Part shown: one piece after another, positions 1 through 11,131 of the stretch
Layout: every line of letters starts with the position of its first letter
Position numbering within the stretch: position 1 is the stretch's first letter
DNA from: Viscum album
Lineage: Eukaryota > Streptophyta > Magnoliopsida > Santalales > Viscaceae
Direction: 5' to 3'
DNA: 64,000 nt
Assembly: GCA_963277665.1 (NCBI GenBank)
Contig: OY728122.1
Span: 1,543,384,868-1,543,448,867 of the forward strand
Notes under the pieces: generated by a model
What the model was told of the DNA's origin: nothing
The model's input: the letters and a program-made list of their open reading frames with translations, nothing else
Database searches by the model: none
Translations under genes and position numbers: made by a program

Positions 1-246
1 TCGGTGTTGCGTATAACATAATCAAAACACATTTCATTTATACATTAAATGAAATCTATACTTAATGTTGCCAAGAATAATTTCACAAAACGAACTTGAA
101 ATTGTGTGTAACATGAGCCAAAAATAGTGTTGCGTATACTTCAAGCTAATACGATGTTGCATATAGTGCAAGATAATATTGGTGTACAATAGAATAAATC
201 AAAGAAATTAAAAATAATATATCTCATAAAATCTCAGGGTGTTACA
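1..246 (-). repeat. 3' LTR of element A, first 246 bp in sense orientation
   Basis: Aligns without large gaps to 6427-6672. On the minus strand it starts TGTAACACCC directly after a polypurine tract, as a 3' LTR should. The remainder lies to the left of the window. Confidence 0.85.
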
Positions 247-250
247 TTCT

Positions 251-264
251 ACCCCCCTTAAAAG
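251..264 (-). other. Polypurine tract of element A
   Basis: The minus strand reads CTTTTAAGGGGGGT four bases before the LTR start. This is the plus-strand primer expected just inside a 3' LTR. The neighbouring AATTTCGAGGGTGAAATTC is typical of the sequence preceding the PPT in plant Ty3/gypsy chromovirus-like elements. Confidence 0.75.
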
Positions 265-918
265 AATTTCACCCTCGAAATTCGTCGAGGTTATAAATGG
301 TTTACTACTTGAAAGTTTCTTTCATAGAAACCCACATCGTAAAATGGAATACTAAAACTTCATTTTAAAAAGGGAAGTTAGAATCATAACAGTCACCCAA
401 AGTAACTCAGCACTGGGTTTCCACATAGGACAACATAGTTGAAAATATTAATATAGAAGAGAAATATAACCATGAAATTATGATGAAGAGTGGTAGAGGA
501 CATGGCTATGAAAAATCCAAAAATCACAAAACCATAAATTTGTGATGATTTAAGGTACCATCTAAGTCATCATATATAAGGGAACTAGGACAACATTTTT
601 GGTTTTCAAGATCATTTACTTAAAGTTGAATAATTTGAATTAGGATAAATACTTACTTTATTTCGATATAATCCCACCGTTTTTCGTGCCTTGAAAAATT
701 TCCACTTCTTCTCTTAAAGAAATGAAGCTGAATTTGTCATTCGGGAAGTTTTAGCAGATCATGTGATAGAATGATGGGTCATTCCATCTGTCTCAAACAA
801 AAGGTTAGAAATTGTTATATACATAAGTCCATCTATGGTGAGATTAATCGGATATGGTTCCAAAATGGACTTATACTTAATCTATCATCCTGGTTAATAA
901 AATAAAACTAGTTTCTAC
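265..918. other. Non-coding interior of element A, left part
   Basis: About 650 bp between the polypurine tract and the SINE. No open frame or pol motif is recognisable on either strand. This is where protease, RT and integrase would lie in a full element. Confidence 0.5.
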
Positions 919-924
919 AAACTA

Positions 925-1047
925 GGGACTTCCTGTAGGCCAGTGGTAGGCGATAAAGGCTTGTCGAACTTCGGTTGTGGGTTCGATTCCCGAAACCCTG
1001 TCCGACGCGATGGGTTGTCGCCCGTTCAGCATGTTGTCCCTTTTCTT
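925..1047 (+). mobile_element. tRNA-derived SINE nested in element A
   Basis: An A box (TAGGCCAGTGG, 936-946) and a perfect B box (GGTTCGATTCC, 980-990) sit 33 bases apart, the spacing of an internal RNA polymerase III promoter. The head can be read as a degenerate tRNA, including a 4-of-5-pair T stem, but acceptor pairing is absent, so it is not a working tRNA gene. A TTTTC run (1041-1045) fits a Pol III stop. AAACTA occurs immediately before (919-924) and after (1048-1053), a possible short target duplication. It is GC-richer than its surroundings. Confidence 0.65.
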
Positions 1048-1053
1048 AAACTA

Positions 1054-1690
1054 CACTATTATAACATTTTATCAATAATATCAAAAAAATTCTAGCCTTA
1101 AAAAATACTAACTTATGTTAAACATAATCCATTTCAAATCTTTAGGATTATCCAAAATACTTCTGTCCAAGCTTATAGTATAAAGAAAACAATTACTAGA
1201 AATGTCATCTACCGAGCATGTGAATACCATCATTTATCCCTGATATATCTTGTTGATCACATTCCAATCATGTGAATACCATATTCATGTATTCTCTTGA
1301 AAAATTAATACCCATTTAACCTTAGTGAAAACATGAATGATGTCAAAAGTTTACTTTTTCCACATACCAAAATCCCAAAATTCTATATACTCAAACCATG
1401 ATATCACTTAGTCCTTATATCAGTCATGAGCTCATGAATACAATCAAACATATTATTTTCTCCTTATCCGTATATCATCTTCCTTCCAAAAATATCTGAA
1501 CAACCTTTCAGGGTTACCGGTACCATTCCACATATACATTCAATTACTTTAGGAAAAACAATAGTTTAACAATCCTTAGATTATTCTTTATTCCATAGTA
1601 CCATTAAATATACAACATAACTCTTGATAAACATAATATCATTCCACTACCTTCTTAAAAAATTGACTGAGCTTCAACACTTCATTAATA
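1054..1690. other. Non-coding interior of element A between SINE and gag
   Basis: AT-rich, with no recognisable protein or RNA motif. It lies downstream of gag on the element's sense (minus) strand. Confidence 0.5.
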
Positions 1691-2224
1691 TCATATATCA
1701 TTTATAGTCTCCTCATCATCATCTACATAAATACTACCCATATGACCATGCTTATTCTCTTCATGATATTTTCCCCTAGGGCATTGGTTTGCATAATGCC
1801 CATAAATTCCACATTTAAAACATCTAATCATTGTTGATGTCATAGAAATACCATTATCCTTGTCCATGGTGTTAACTGAACCTTTTCCTTTGCACTTACT
1901 GGATCTGTTTCCTTCTTTTCCAAACCCAAAGCATCTTCCAGTTCCTTTCAAACATTCTCCTTGATGCCTCTTCCCACATGATTTATATGAGGGGAATTGA
2001 ACTTTCTTTCCTCTATGATCATCATGAAACTCCATCTTTCTCTTATTATCTGAGTGGGGATACATACCAAATTTGAGATTATTGATCATATTATGAGATT
2101 TCTGATTAGGCATAATAATGATGTTTGGACTTCCAGATCCAGTTTCATTTGGTTTCTCATGAAGAATATCATTCCATTGTCTATCATATCCTCCATTATC
2201 GGGAATCTTCCTGTTTCCAGCCAT
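1691..2224 (-). CDS. Gag nucleocapsid-like protein of element A (zinc-knuckle ORF, 177 aa)
   Basis: This is one of the few uninterrupted retroelement frames in the window. Residues about 83-91 carry a cysteine/histidine stretch (CGKRHQGEC) as seen before the knuckle in Tekay/Del-type Gag. A degenerate knuckle follows at about 98-111 (second Cys is Phe, His is Asn). A canonical CX2CX4HX4C knuckle is at about 135-148 (CFKCGIYGHYANQC). The N-terminal 80 residues are polar and low in complexity, and I see no capsid domain, so it is far shorter than a usual plant gypsy Gag. The tail is acidic. The first Met lies about 240 bp after the PBS. Binding of element RNA is the expected role from the family. 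Either the capsid part was lost or the 5' part decayed. Confidence 0.7.
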   Translation of the reverse strand: MAGNRKIPDNGGYDRQWNDILHEKPNETGSGSPNIIIMPNQKSHNMINNLKFGMYPHSDNKRKMEFHDDHRGKKVQFPSYKSCGKRHQGECLKGTGRCFGFGKEGNRSSKCKGKGSVNTMDKDNGISMTSTMIRCFKCGIYGHYANQCPRGKYHEENKHGHMGSIYVDDDEETINDI

Positions 2225-2453
2225 TTTCTAAAACCCAAAAAGAATAGTTTGAGAGGCAAAAATCATTATCAATGGGGATAAAATTCAATATCTAACATCT
2301 TAGGATAAATTCTAATATCATTTCCATAATTCTAGGACTATAAACTATACTTATACTTAACCTTGGGGACATCCCTAGACATACCTTAGGAATATCTCTA
2401 GGGATTTCACTAAAGTTTTCGCATCCTAGTTTCCAAAGGTTAACTAAACCTTT
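2225..2453 (-). other. Untranslated leader of element A
   Basis: Spans the gap between the gag start and the PBS on the minus strand. No further ORF is evident. It would carry any packaging signal of the element RNA, though none can be identified here. Confidence 0.45.
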
Positions 2454-2465
2454 CTTCTGATACCA
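2454..2465 (-). other. Primer-binding site of element A
   Basis: The minus strand reads TGGTATCAGAAG, close to the initiator-Met tRNA complement TGGTATCAGAGC. It lies two bases after the LTR end (CTCTACA) and marks the 5' LTR/interior boundary. Confidence 0.8.
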
Positions 2466-4081
2466 ACTGTAGAGACCCAAAAATTTACGTACATAGACAT
2501 TACATTACTTTTGCGGAATACTTAATACATAACAAAAATAGACACACGAGGACCGTAATAGTTTAGTGTCTTTGGAAACTCAGAATATTATCTTCTAATC
2601 GTGATGAAAGATCTTCAACATCTCCCATAAAAATATTCCCCTTTGTTTTCTTACCTAAAACCATTCTTTATATCCCAGGGAAAATAAAACATATAAAGGG
2701 TTAGCTCAAATTCTCATTAAGGGTAAGCATGGAGAAAATAAAACAAACCATATACATTTGAACATAGAAACATGAACATAATGTTTAAACATCGAAATCT
2801 TGAGCAATGACATAAAACATGACAGTACATAAGGAATGGATCATAATAGAACATCAATCATGATAAAATAGAATGGGAATAAAACATGTAATTGTGGAAA
2901 CCATTAAGCACATGTTATGACTTCCATAGTAGCCAAGGAATTACTGCTAAAACCATCTTAGTGGACAAAGTCCCTTTCTGAATCGAGTTCACACCTCATT
3001 CCAATCCTGTATCACTGAATCGGATTAACTTTCCATTACAACCATGTCTATATCATGAGATATAAATCTTTACCCAATGAATTGGAGGGAGATATTGGTC
3101 CCACCCATCTCATAATGAAATAATTCTTACTTGTGCCACAAAATAAACATACATCATTCATAATAACACAACGAATAAAATAGATTTCATAAACATCATC
3201 CCATAGTCACATAATCCATATAAAAGAAATGGATATCATTTCATAATAAAAAAAGTGAAACAATGTAAATAATAGAGACTTTATACTTGAAACATACACA
3301 TATAAAATAACGTCATCTTAGATGGAAAATGGTTTTGATAAAATACTTGAAATGAATTCTTGAGGAAAATATACTTTCTTCTGCAAAATCAATTTCTTTT
3401 CACAAAAAGTCATGAAATTTTAAAAGTAAAAGATTTTGTTTAAAATAGTCATGAAATATTTTGTAGGAAGCTTCATGAAAATAAGGCTTTATAAAACCGT
3501 AAAAATCCTTTCATGCCGTATAAGTTAAAAAAAACATTCTCCTCGTACTTTTGTCGGAAAAGTCAAAAAGTACCTCGTAACTTAAACAAAAGAAATATTC
3601 CTTACATACAATGTAGTAAAAGTCAAAATGGTTAAAAAGGACAGTAAACATACATAAAAACTATTTTAGAAAACATGGACATGGATGATAACAATAACCC
3701 CATCAAATACTTACGTATAAGCAATCTCGGATAAAAATGAGATTTGCAAAATTATCCCTTACCTTAGGTCCGATATACTTCGTACGTTTCTGAACCTCCT
3801 GTATAATGATTTAAATAAAGTAATTTCCTTATTACAGAATCATATTCATTGTTATGATATCATATATGGTTCACTTATGACTTTATATTACCCGCTCTTT
3901 TGTAAAGTCCATGTTGAAGCAGCGTTTTTGGTAAAATCGTTTCATTTATCGTACGTGTTTCGATTTGTCATTCTTGATATTATTACTCATATCCTTATTT
4001 ACTTAATTCCAGAATGTAAAACATTATTTATATATAATATATACTCAGTATATAAATATATATGATAGATCGATAAATGGA

Positions 4082-4140
4082 ATGAAATACACCGTTCATG
4101 GAGACGGTAGGCGGTACATACGCATGAACGCTGTTTTCAT
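4082..4140. repeat. Stem-loop 1 of the A-family LTR
   Basis: The left arm (4082-4100) and right arm (4123-4140) are complementary over about 17 pairs with one bulge and one mismatch; the core is CGTTCATG/CATGAACG. The 22-base loop holds GAGACGGTAG then GTACATACG. The same structure recurs in S at 41959-42023. Confidence 0.7.
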
Positions 4141-4269
4141 TTCCTTATTGAATTATATGGAATTAAGTAAATGAAACATTTATGTACATAAATCCAGTAT
4201 CATTATTATGTAATATCTTTCATGATTATTTATTACATACATACTTTATAATCATACTTGAATGGTTAA

Positions 4270-4347
4270 TCATGGAAAATGAATCTCATCGCATTCCTGG
4301 AGACGGTAGTCTGTACGTACGCACAAGCGATGATATCATTCCCATGA
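4270..4347. repeat. Stem-loop 2 of the A-family LTR
   Basis: The arms 4270-4292 and 4327-4347 are complementary over about 20 bases with small interruptions; the inner core is TCATCGC/GCGATGA. The loop holds GGAGACGGTAG then GTACGTACGCA, nearly the loop of copy 1, although the stem sequence is different. Confidence 0.65.
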
Positions 4348-4465
4348 TCATGGAATTGTATTGAAGTTTATGTATAATATTTCAGAATCAATATCACTTT
4401 AAAAAATCATATATAGTTATTTATTTACACCATTATACCCATCCAAGTAAGGTGGTGGTCGAAAA

Positions 4466-4530
4466 AAATATTACACCGCGGCATGGAGACAGTATTTCGT
4501 ACATACGCACGTGTGGTGACTTCGTTTTCT
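4466..4530. repeat. Stem-loop 3 of the A-family LTR, degenerate
   Basis: The loop sequence TGGAGACAGTA then CGTACATACGCAC is conserved with copies 1 and 2. The flanking arms pair only imperfectly (CACC with GGTG, GAAAA with TTTTC). It lies about 190 bp after copy 2. Confidence 0.5.
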
Positions 4531-6672
4531 GTAGGATGGATAGAAGGTGAAATAGGTTTGTTTCATAATTATAATAACATATCAGTATATGAGGTATACT
4601 TATGTTATTAATTCATAATTAAACAACTAAATAAGAAGAAGTAGAAGAGGAAATAAAGTTGAAAGAATCGGTAACAGACATTATCTCTTCATTGAAGCGC
4701 CCCTTCTTAACCTCCTCTTAGGGAACTAAAGACAGTCATTGAAGAATACCAGGACCTCTAGGATGTTTCTAGGGAAGTGGATAATAGAAATTGGCAGGGG
4801 TTGGCCGACCTTGATGGCTCAAAGTGGTGTGAGGAAAAGAGGGAGGAGGTTCCCTTTTATAAGGGAGGAGAGGGGCACCTTAGGAAAACTTAAAATATTA
4901 TTTTATTATAAAGTCATATTTGGTTTTTAATAGCTCCAAATTGATTTATTTCGACGCTAATGTGGGGATGGGTCGAAAGCATCTCATCCAATAGAATTTG
5001 GAAAAGTTTTGGTTACAATTGTAACCTTATCATTTAGATTTATCTCTAAGTTAAATAATTTACCTTTTACCGTGTCGTTTTGTTTTCTTACACTAAATGG
5101 TTAATAAGCTTACTATAACAACCCAAACGAAACCCAAGTGGTTCATTATTAATTTATATATTCTTATCTAAGTCATTTTGCCAAACCTAAGATTTTTTGG
5201 AATAAAATAACAATTAATAATATAATATTTGTTTTAAAAACTATTTTATGTCAATTTTGACACTATTTGGTACTTGATTTTTGTGAAAATTATAACAGCT
5301 TGATTTGTTCGAAAAAGGTTACTTATATCAATAATAACATGTCATATTAACCTATAAAATTAGTGGAATTAAAAAAATGTCTCAAATTACATTTATTTGG
5401 GTATTTATAACATTAATTATGTTAATATTTCATTAATAAGGTAATTAAGGCATTATCATTGTGTCATAAATAAATTTAATTATTTAATGTCTAAAAATTA
5501 TAAATAAAATACCATTATGTAGGAAATATTTTTATATTTCTAATGAATATTTATAGTTTAATTTATCTTATGTATAACCTTATATTAATTTTTTTTAGTT
5601 ATTACACTTTGATTTTAACTATTTTAATTCTTCTTTAAATAAAATAATAATAAATGTCCTAATCTAATAATTGGAGGGTAATATTTTAGTCCTAATGTTG
5701 TTTTTTTTGTTATTACACTTATCCAATATAATTAGGACATGTGTTAGGGTAATAATAATATCATTTTTACCCTTAATTACCCTATTTACTTTTAACCGTG
5801 GTAAATAAAAGTAAAAAGTTACTATTCACCAAAAATTATTTTTATCTCATTGAACCAAATTTTAGTCTTTGATATTAACCTTGTCTCTCGGATTTTCAAA
5901 ATTCCACTCACAGAAGCGATAAAATTATGTTTTATGTGAATTTCCAAATTCTCCTAGGAGGTGGGTAAAAGACGGTGAAAAATTCAGTAAAATTTTTATA
6001 TATATTATATTATTATAAAATGACTCCAATGAATTTAATTGATCTTATATAGGTATTATGTATCAATTTTGACCTAAAATAAATTTAAATAAAATAAATA
6101 ATTATTTAAATAAAAAGTCGGTTTTTAAATAGTAACCTAGTGTTTTCACTATTCATCAAAAATAGAAAGTTTTCAGAAAAATACCAAGAATTCACCCTAG
6201 GCTAATTTCGATATTCCAAATCTAAAGATGAAGTCCATTTTGAATGATAAAATTTATAAAATTCCAAAAAGTGGCTATTACTATTCATAACGGCTAGTTC
6301 ATAATAATATTATAATAATATATCATTTAGTGAAACTCGATATTGCGTACTACACACGCTATCGAGGAAGGTCTTGATTGCGTGTAACGAAAACCAAGTC
6401 ATAGATTCATGTATTGAAATCTCAGTTTGGTGTTGCGTATAACATAATCAAAACATATTTCATTTATACATTAAACAAAATCAATACTTAATGTTGCGTA
6501 GAATAATTTCACAAAACGAACTTGAAATTGTGTGTAACACGAGTCAAGAATAGTGTTGCGTATATTGCAAGCTAATACGGTGTTGTGTATAGTTCAAGCT
6601 AGTCTTGGTGTGCAATAGAATACATCAAAGAAATTAAAAATAATATATAGCATAAAATCACGGGGTGTTACA

Positions 6673-8739
6673 TTCTTCACTTGGATTCCCTAGGTAGCAA
6701 GGGATTCACCACGTCTTGGCTTCCCCCTGGAGTAACCTGTTTTATTCCCTGTGGTAGTTCTATCCAAGACGATCATATCTTTTTTATAATGGAATATTTC
6801 AATTCATAGTAAAGCATATAAAGTTTAAAAATTAATTTTTAACATTTTAATTTAAATGGTTTAGAAAATGTTTATAAATCATTATAAAAGGTATATTAGG
6901 ATATTTTAATTAATAAAAGGTTTATAAATTAATTAATATTAAATTATTTGTAATTAATTTAATGTTTTTAAAACATTTAATATATTCATAAATATTAAAT
7001 GTTAATATTTAAAATTTCTTTTCTCAAATTACATGGTATATGGAATGATCTAGAAATAAATTTTTTACCTAGAAATGATAATATGTAATTAATAAAATGG
7101 TAATAAATTATAATATAAGGTTTAAATATAATATTTCTTATATTTATAATATTGAATTTTTCATATATAATTAATTTTAAATTGTAAAAACTAAAAGTGG
7201 GGAAATATTTAAAGTTTTTATTTAAACCAAATAAGAAAGGTTTTGATTATTGATTTGATCTAATGTTTAAATAGTAATTTGAAATTCCATATGATATTTA
7301 ATATGAAAGGGTTTAAATTAGTTTGTTTATAAAATATTTAATATTCAAAATTATGGAATTGAGATAATATTAAGAAAAATTATTTAATGTTTAGAGTTAT
7401 ATTATATTTGTGAATAGTACATATATGTATCAGGTTATGAAAAATAAATTAAATGTTTATTAATCTATTAAATTCATTTATTATTCATATTTATTGACTT
7501 TTTTATGAGTTGTGAATATTGTGCATGTAAAATTTATTTGATAAATTACATATAGGAAAGTGTCCTTCATGAAAACATAGGTTCAATATCAAATTATTTG
7601 GTTTTCATCTACCATGTTCTTAGTATATAATTATAGTTAAGTTCTTGAGAATAGTTATAGGACATAGTTTGTTCATATTAGGAATTAGTGTTTTCATGAA
7701 TTGAATTCTCTCTTGAGTAAAGTGTCACCAATGAGAGGGAATTGGTTTTGGACCACTTATCTGCCTAGAAGACTATGCAATGTCTAGAAAGGTGAATGAG
7801 GTTGGATATCTTTCACTCCAAGCTTACTCATATGAATATTATCAATATATTATAAATATATTCCTTTATATAAAAAGTTTATATAACTTATACGTACGAT
7901 GCATTTGGATATCTATAAAATTGTTTTGACTTCTCTAGATGGTCGATTCACCTAATTTGAGGGATTTGTAATGAGATACACATTAACGCGGCATGAACAC
8001 ATTAATTTGGTGGTTGTAATAGTTTTTCCAAAAATAAGTATTTAGGGACATTCATACAAAAAAGGTATAAAACATGTGAATATAAATATTATATAGGATG
8101 TAATAGTTATGAATTCAATTTTTATATGATATATTTTAAATTCGTGAGACATTAAACGAAAACTCCATAAACACAAAGTGCACGATTTATTCCAAATAAG
8201 TACTTGTCAAGACCCTGATCGTCAAATCGGGTAGGTCATATTAAATTTCGGTGGCCCTGAATTATCCTTCATTATCATTTTTATCATTTTATTTAGGCTA
8301 TAATAGATGAGATATCCTAATAGGAATAGGTCACCATTTGAATTGATTTGAGTGAATCCAAACGATGGATTTGGATAATGATTCATCTGATCAACTATCC
8401 AAGAACCAAAAATTGTATAATTGGGATTTTGCTCTACCTAAATACCTTAGTGATGGAAGAAACTATAAAGAAACCTAAAACTCAGTGAAATATGGATCTT
8501 CATTCACTAAAAGGTTATGATGTTTGGGGATATTAATTTTAGTGGGTGTTCTATCAGTAAAAATATTCAATTAAAAGATATAAAACATTAAACTCACCCA
8601 TTGATATGTATTCATCATAGATTATTATACACATCACAATAATAATTTTGAGATCACTAATAGACATGACCTATAAAATAAATATTGGTATATAGGGTTG
8701 ATAATTGTTATCAACAAGGAAAAATTAGAGTACTCAAAT
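6673..8739. other. Unassigned AT-rich flank, probably decayed 5' LTR and gag of copia F
   Basis: No frame or motif is clear. Its position immediately upstream of a copia pol makes a rotten 5' LTR and gag the simplest reading, but I could not pair it with the 3' side. TGTCAAGACCC at about 8203 looks like an LTR start but has no partner. Confidence 0.3.
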
Positions 8740-11131
8740 GTCAATGTTATAAATATCAATTTTATAAACTCTGATTCATGGTTTTTGGATATTTGGTCTC
8801 TACCACACTTTTGTTTTGAAAAAATAAAGCTCAGAGATAGGAGAGAATCGATGATGGGTTAAGTATATCTTTATGTCAGTAATGTAGAATTATTAGTTAT
8901 ATTGGAAGTTGTAACTTATATCCTAATCATGATCAATGGATTTTTCCTAGAATTTGATAACTATTATTATATTATTTCTATAAATAGAACTTTGATTTCT
9001 ATATCTTGTTTAGATAGTGTATTTTAATTTTTTATTATGGAAAAGTGTTGTTCTATATATATAAATAATATTTTTTTTGGAATTATGAATATTTTAAATG
9101 GTTTATAGATTCTAAATTTAGAAAATACTATTTATAACATTTATAATAAGAAGGTTAGGGTTGATTCTATTTCTATATAACTGTAGAATTTTCACCATGG
9201 AAAAACAAATGAGAAATGTGCTTAAAGAATATATAGATTTTTATTGTTTGAATCATTATATTATGAATCATTTGATACATGTAGATGTTGTTTATATGTA
9301 AAAAATGATAGACACTTTTTTTAGAAAAGGTGAGAGATCTAGTTGACTATTATAACATATTAAAATTGATGTATGTGGACCCATGGGTACACTAGTGAGT
9401 GGTGGTTTTAGGTTCATAATTAATTCTTCCAATTAATTTAGTTAGTATAGTTATGTTTTTATGATAAAAAATATTAAACATCTTAATTTTTTATGTGTTT
9501 TAGAACAAAGAAAAAAATCAACCGGGTAAGAGTATAAATATTCTTTGATCAGATCAGAGTGGTGAATAATTATGTTAGTAATTGAAAACTCATTTGGTAG
9601 ATTGATCATCCTAAAATAATTAAATGGTGTGTAAAAATGATAAATCCTACATTTTTGATGCATTTCAATCGATGATGAGTTTTTGTGACCATCCTATTTC
9701 ATTACGGGTTTATATTTTGGAAACTTCAACATTTTTACTAAATCATATTACATTTAATGTATTGTTGATTGAAATAATGTGATATAAACTATGAAACTTC
9801 CTAAAATGAATTTAATAATAATTTGGGGTTTAAAAGAACACATACGAAGATTTTATTTTGATAATATTTTCTCTAAATCAGATAAATACTTTTTTATATT
9901 TTATCCCAAGTTAATTGTGCGATATTATTTATTTAACCCTATTGAACACAATGTGTTTATAGAAATAACTAGTATATTTATTGATAAAGAATAAATAAAT
10001 ATAGGTTTCAATGTGAAGAAATTTGAAAATGGGGATGTTAGAGAAAAATAAATAGAAAGTGTTCTTAATATAGATGTTAAGGTGGTTCCATAAAGAGTTA
10101 TGAAATATGAAATCAATCAATTTATACCAGAGCCTTGAATGTTTAAGTGGATCCATCAAGTTCTAGTAACATATGGATTTCACACAGGGATATATGATGA
10201 GATATATTTTCATAGGTGATCAACCTTCCACTTACTAGGAAACCTTTGAGTGTTTTTATTATGATAAATGGATAAAAAACATGAGATCTAATATGGTGTC
10301 CATGTAAATGAACCATGATTTGAAGTTTTGGGATGCACATGAATGAGAAATACCCAGAGTGATTATGTGGTGTTTCTATAAACAAATTGATATGGATGGT
10401 AGTGTGTCTTCAAATAAATAACATATAGTGGATAATGGTTAAAAAATCATGTTATTGACTATGAAGACACCTTTTTACCTATTGTGATGATAAATTCCAT
10501 TCATATTTTTAAATCCATAATATATCATTATGATTATAATATATATCTAATGGTAGTAAAAGTATCTTTACTTATAAAGTATTTAGTTAAGGACATGTAT
10601 ATGAATAAATAATTTGATTTTGAAGTGATAAATAAACCTAAAAATGATTATAAGTTCCAACGATCCATTAATGAACTGAATAAGGATTCTTGAAGTTAGA
10701 ATATATGGTTTAATGGTGTAATAAAAGACTATAGTTTAAAAAAATGAGAACTATTACTGTGTATATAATTGATTTTGCAGGAGAATTGAATTATTTCCAA
10801 TATTTTATATAAATGAAATTATACTTATTACAAATTATATTCTAACATTTCATTCTATGATGATGAGGCTAGGTAATTTTTTTCTCAATGAAATACAAGG
10901 ATGAAGCTTCCAACAAAGTTGGTATGAAGATATATAGTGATAAATCGAAGGAGTTTCTTGGTGTAAGTTTGAACACATATATTGTTAATGTGATAAAGTA
11001 GTTTATCATAGAGAACTCAAATAATGGGTGTTTATTATTGTTTCTTAGAATTAATATCATGAAGATTTGGGATTCTTATAAAGAGTTAGATATAACTAAT
11101 TGAAAAATTTCCTATAACAATTGTTTGAAAC
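8740..11131 (+). pseudogene. Copia F polyprotein, part 1: protease, integrase, RT (Angela/BARE-like, decayed)
   Basis: Translating across stops and frameshifts gives copia signatures in the right order. The protease start is about 8770 (SDSWFLDI for the usual SWVLDTGS), leading into SISCLD near 9000. The GAG-pre-integrase part is about 9010-9270. Integrase includes KGERSS then DVCGPMG at about 9330-9390 and SKSDKYFFIFYPK at about 9876-9915. RT includes VIDYEDTF then MINSIHIF at about 10455-10510 and the region ending in EFLGVSLNTYI at about 10948-10980. Clade assignment rests on resemblance to BARE/Angela polyproteins. Stops are frequent, so no product is expected. The frame breaks off at 11131 where a CACTA-like element begins, and RNase H resumes at 11957. 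Confidence 0.85.

Larger units (their letters stand above)
1..6672 (-). mobile_element. Element A: long-LTR, gag-only Ty3/gypsy-type retrotransposon, cut by the window edge
   Basis: Positions 1-246 and 6427-6672 are a direct repeat with roughly 25-30 differences by eye, both ending GTGTTACA. Read on the minus strand, the element runs LTR (6672 to 2468), PBS (about 2465-2454), leader, gag ORF, non-coding stretch, polypurine tract (264-251), then the start of the second LTR. That LTR continues beyond position 1, so the far boundary and the target duplication cannot be seen. The interior is only about 2.2 kb and shows no protease, RT, RNase H or integrase. This matches the TR-GAG class of non-autonomous elements, which would need enzymes from another element. 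The zinc-knuckle arrangement and PPT resemble the Tekay/Del lineage. Confidence 0.85.
2468..6672 (-). repeat. 5' LTR of element A, about 4.2 kb
   Basis: Bounded by TGTAGAGACC at 2468 and GGTGTTACA ending at 6672, so TG...CA on both strands. It is followed by a PBS at its inner edge, and its outer 246 bp recur at 1-246. At 4205 bp it is nearly twice the element's interior. It carries three spaced stem-loops (4082-4545) and long AT-rich stretches. Its outer third is recognisably related to solo LTR S at 39896-43448 (for example 6230-6310 against 40000-40090 reversed). Confidence 0.85.

Noticed and set aside
936..1000. A genuine tRNA gene
   Set aside because: A and B boxes are present but acceptor and anticodon stems do not pair properly, and the homology continues past the tRNA end, as in a SINE.
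4739..4930. A small plus-strand gene, 63 codons
   Set aside because: Low-complexity Arg/Gly product inside the A LTR with no counterpart noted in S.
8203..8240. An LTR start at TGTCAAGACCCTGATCG
   Set aside because: It looks like a gypsy LTR terminus, but no partner, PBS or PPT could be found.
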